From Chryseobacterium viscerum (GTDB taxonomy: Bacteria > Bacteroidota > Bacteroidia > Flavobacteriales > Weeksellaceae), in the NCBI RefSeq assembly GCF_002899945.2, contig NZ_PPEG02000004.1, positions 434,001 to 498,000 on the forward strand: 64,000 bases of DNA, in the 5' to 3' direction. Numbering within the stretch: the first letter of the stretch is position 1; each line of letters begins with the position of its first letter. Under the pieces are notes generated by a model. The model made no database searches and was not told the origin of the DNA. It was given only the letters and a program-made list of their open reading frames with translations. The position numbers and the translations under genes were made by a program. Below, in pieces: positions 63,488-64,000 of the stretch.

Positions 63488-63499
63488 AAGCAATCTCAA
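63488..63499 (+). repeat. partial copy of the REP-like repeat
   Basis: AAGCAATCTCAA repeats the right arm of the element at 60724. Around it TTGCTT and AAGCAA are inverted at about 63463 and 63488, so it may form a hairpin with a 19-base loop. Confidence 0.45.
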
Positions 63500-63526
63500 A
63501 AGATAGAGAAGCCAGATATACAAATA

Positions 63527-63557
63527 TTAGCTGACATTAATTCCTAATGTCAGCTAA
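63527..63557 (+). terminator. terminator after the TonB receptor gene
   Basis: A perfect 13-bp stem (TTAGCTGACATTA with TAATGTCAGCTAA), 5-base loop, then TTATTTTTC. Confidence 0.8.
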
Positions 63558-63599
63558 TTATTTTTCAGGCAGAATAGGCAGTTATTGCTACTTTTTACA

Positions 63600-63629
63600 T
63601 TGTACTTTATACAAAAAAAGGTATTTTAG
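63600..63629 (+). promoter_or_regulatory. candidate promoter of the adenosyltransferase gene
   Basis: TTG at 63600-63602, then 19 bases, then TATTTTAG at 63622-63629, one base off TAnnTTTG. The ATG follows after 4 bases, so the transcript would start at about the start codon. Confidence 0.45.
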
Positions 63630-63633
63630 TACT

Positions 63634-64000
63634 ATGAAAATTTATACAAAAACAGGAGATAAAGGTCAGACGGCATTATATGGTGGAACAAGAGTTTCCA
63701 AAGCCAGTGCCAGAGTAGACAGTTATGGAAATATAGACGAGCTGAATTCATTTATTGGGATTGCAAAAAGCCATATCGAAGATGAAGAAGTGTTGAGACA
63801 ATTGAAGAAAATACAGTTTGATTTGTTTACAGTAGGTTCAGAAGCTGCAACACCAGCGGATAAACTAATGCTGGCCAATGGAAAATCACGTCTTCCAATC
63901 ATTATTTCAGAAACAGAAATTGAAGAGCTGGAGCAATGGATGGATGCTTTTGAAGAGAAACTGGAACCCCTTCAATACTTTATTCTTCCGGGTGGCGGGA
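63634..64000 (+). CDS. cob(I)yrinic acid a,c-diamide adenosyltransferase (PduO type), cut by the window end
   Basis: The frame from ATG 63634 is open to the last base (122 codons). It begins KIYTKTGDKGQTALYGGTR, the N-terminal signature of PduO-type ATP:corrinoid adenosyltransferases, then VDSYGNIDELNSFIGIAK, and ends here at FILPGGG, close to the conserved F-x-x-P-G-G block. This enzyme attaches the adenosyl group of ATP to cobalamin. Family members are about 190 residues, so roughly a third is missing. The TonB receptor gene upstream could take up its substrate, but no evidence beyond proximity supports this. Confidence 0.9.
   Translation, partial: MKIYTKTGDKGQTALYGGTRVSKASARVDSYGNIDELNSFIGIAKSHIEDEEVLRQLKKIQFDLFTVGSEAATPADKLMLANGKSRLPIIISETEIEELEQWMDAFEEKLEPLQYFILPGGG

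Noticed and set aside
1..64000. insertion sequences, prophage, tRNA or rRNA genes
   Set aside because: No transposase, integrase, phage structural gene, tRNA cloverleaf or rRNA segment was recognised anywhere in the window.

Overview
The window looks like a chromosome segment of a Flavobacteriia member, most likely Chryseobacterium or a close relative. The evidence is AT-rich DNA, flavobacterial TAnnTTTG -7 promoter boxes before many genes, a fused lpxC-fabZ gene, a PorX-type regulator and a protein ending in a type IX secretion (T9SS) sorting domain. The genus assignment is inferred from gene content only; no rRNA or tRNA gene was seen.

Bases 1-31392 hold one long plus-strand surface polysaccharide cluster (capsule or O-antigen) of about 30 genes. 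Gaps are tiny or genes overlap, and a strong terminator closes it at 31404-31430. It encodes export and assembly (Wza-like lipoprotein, Wzc-like tyrosine kinase, Wzx flippase, two Wzy-like polymerase/ligase proteins, a WecA/WbpL-like initiating transferase, three GT4 glycosyltransferases) and precursor synthesis. A WbpA/E/D/B set should make UDP-GlcNAc(3NAc)A. CapE/CapF/2-epimerase proteins should make UDP-L-FucNAc. A CapD-like dehydratase and a small reductase should make a QuiNAc- or FucNAc-type sugar for the WbpL-like enzyme. The cluster also carries unusual decoration genes: a WbpG/HisH/HisF amidotransferase set, an AsnB-like amidotransferase, and two separate deacetylase plus acyltransferase pairs (PIG-L with an LpxD-like enzyme, NodB-type with a formyltransferase). 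It further holds an L-2-hydroxyglutarate oxidase and a lipoprotein resembling hyaluronidase (GH56). One initiating enzyme and three GT4 enzymes suggest a repeat of about four sugars.

Bases 31489-41715 carry rimO, two secreted proteins of unknown role, an RlpA-like protein, exonuclease III, an MliC-like lipoprotein, the T9SS regulator porX, an S41 peptidase and an HD phosphohydrolase. Bases 41787-48562 hold the lipid A block (lpxD, lpxC-fabZ, lpxA), then a small secreted protein, efp, an extra lpxD paralog, sucD and an outer-membrane barrel protein. Bases 48686-54170 hold a two-gene ABC exporter, a minimal T9SS substrate, hemB, a TM2 protein and lptB. Bases 54195-56121 are a nitric-oxide module: a small membrane protein, an NsrR-like Rrf2 repressor, flavohemoglobin hmp and a long operator palindrome. 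The rest holds an MsbA-like exporter, a WYL regulator, a DinB-family protein, a coiled-coil lipoprotein, a TonB-dependent receptor and the start of a cobalamin adenosyltransferase gene.

The best candidates for under-described biology are the sugar-modification parts of the polysaccharide cluster: the cofactor-recycling oxidase inside the wbp genes, the HisF paralog lacking one catalytic aspartate, the paired deacetylase/acyltransferase genes and the GH56-like lipoprotein. No CRISPR array, insertion sequence, prophage or obvious defence island was found.
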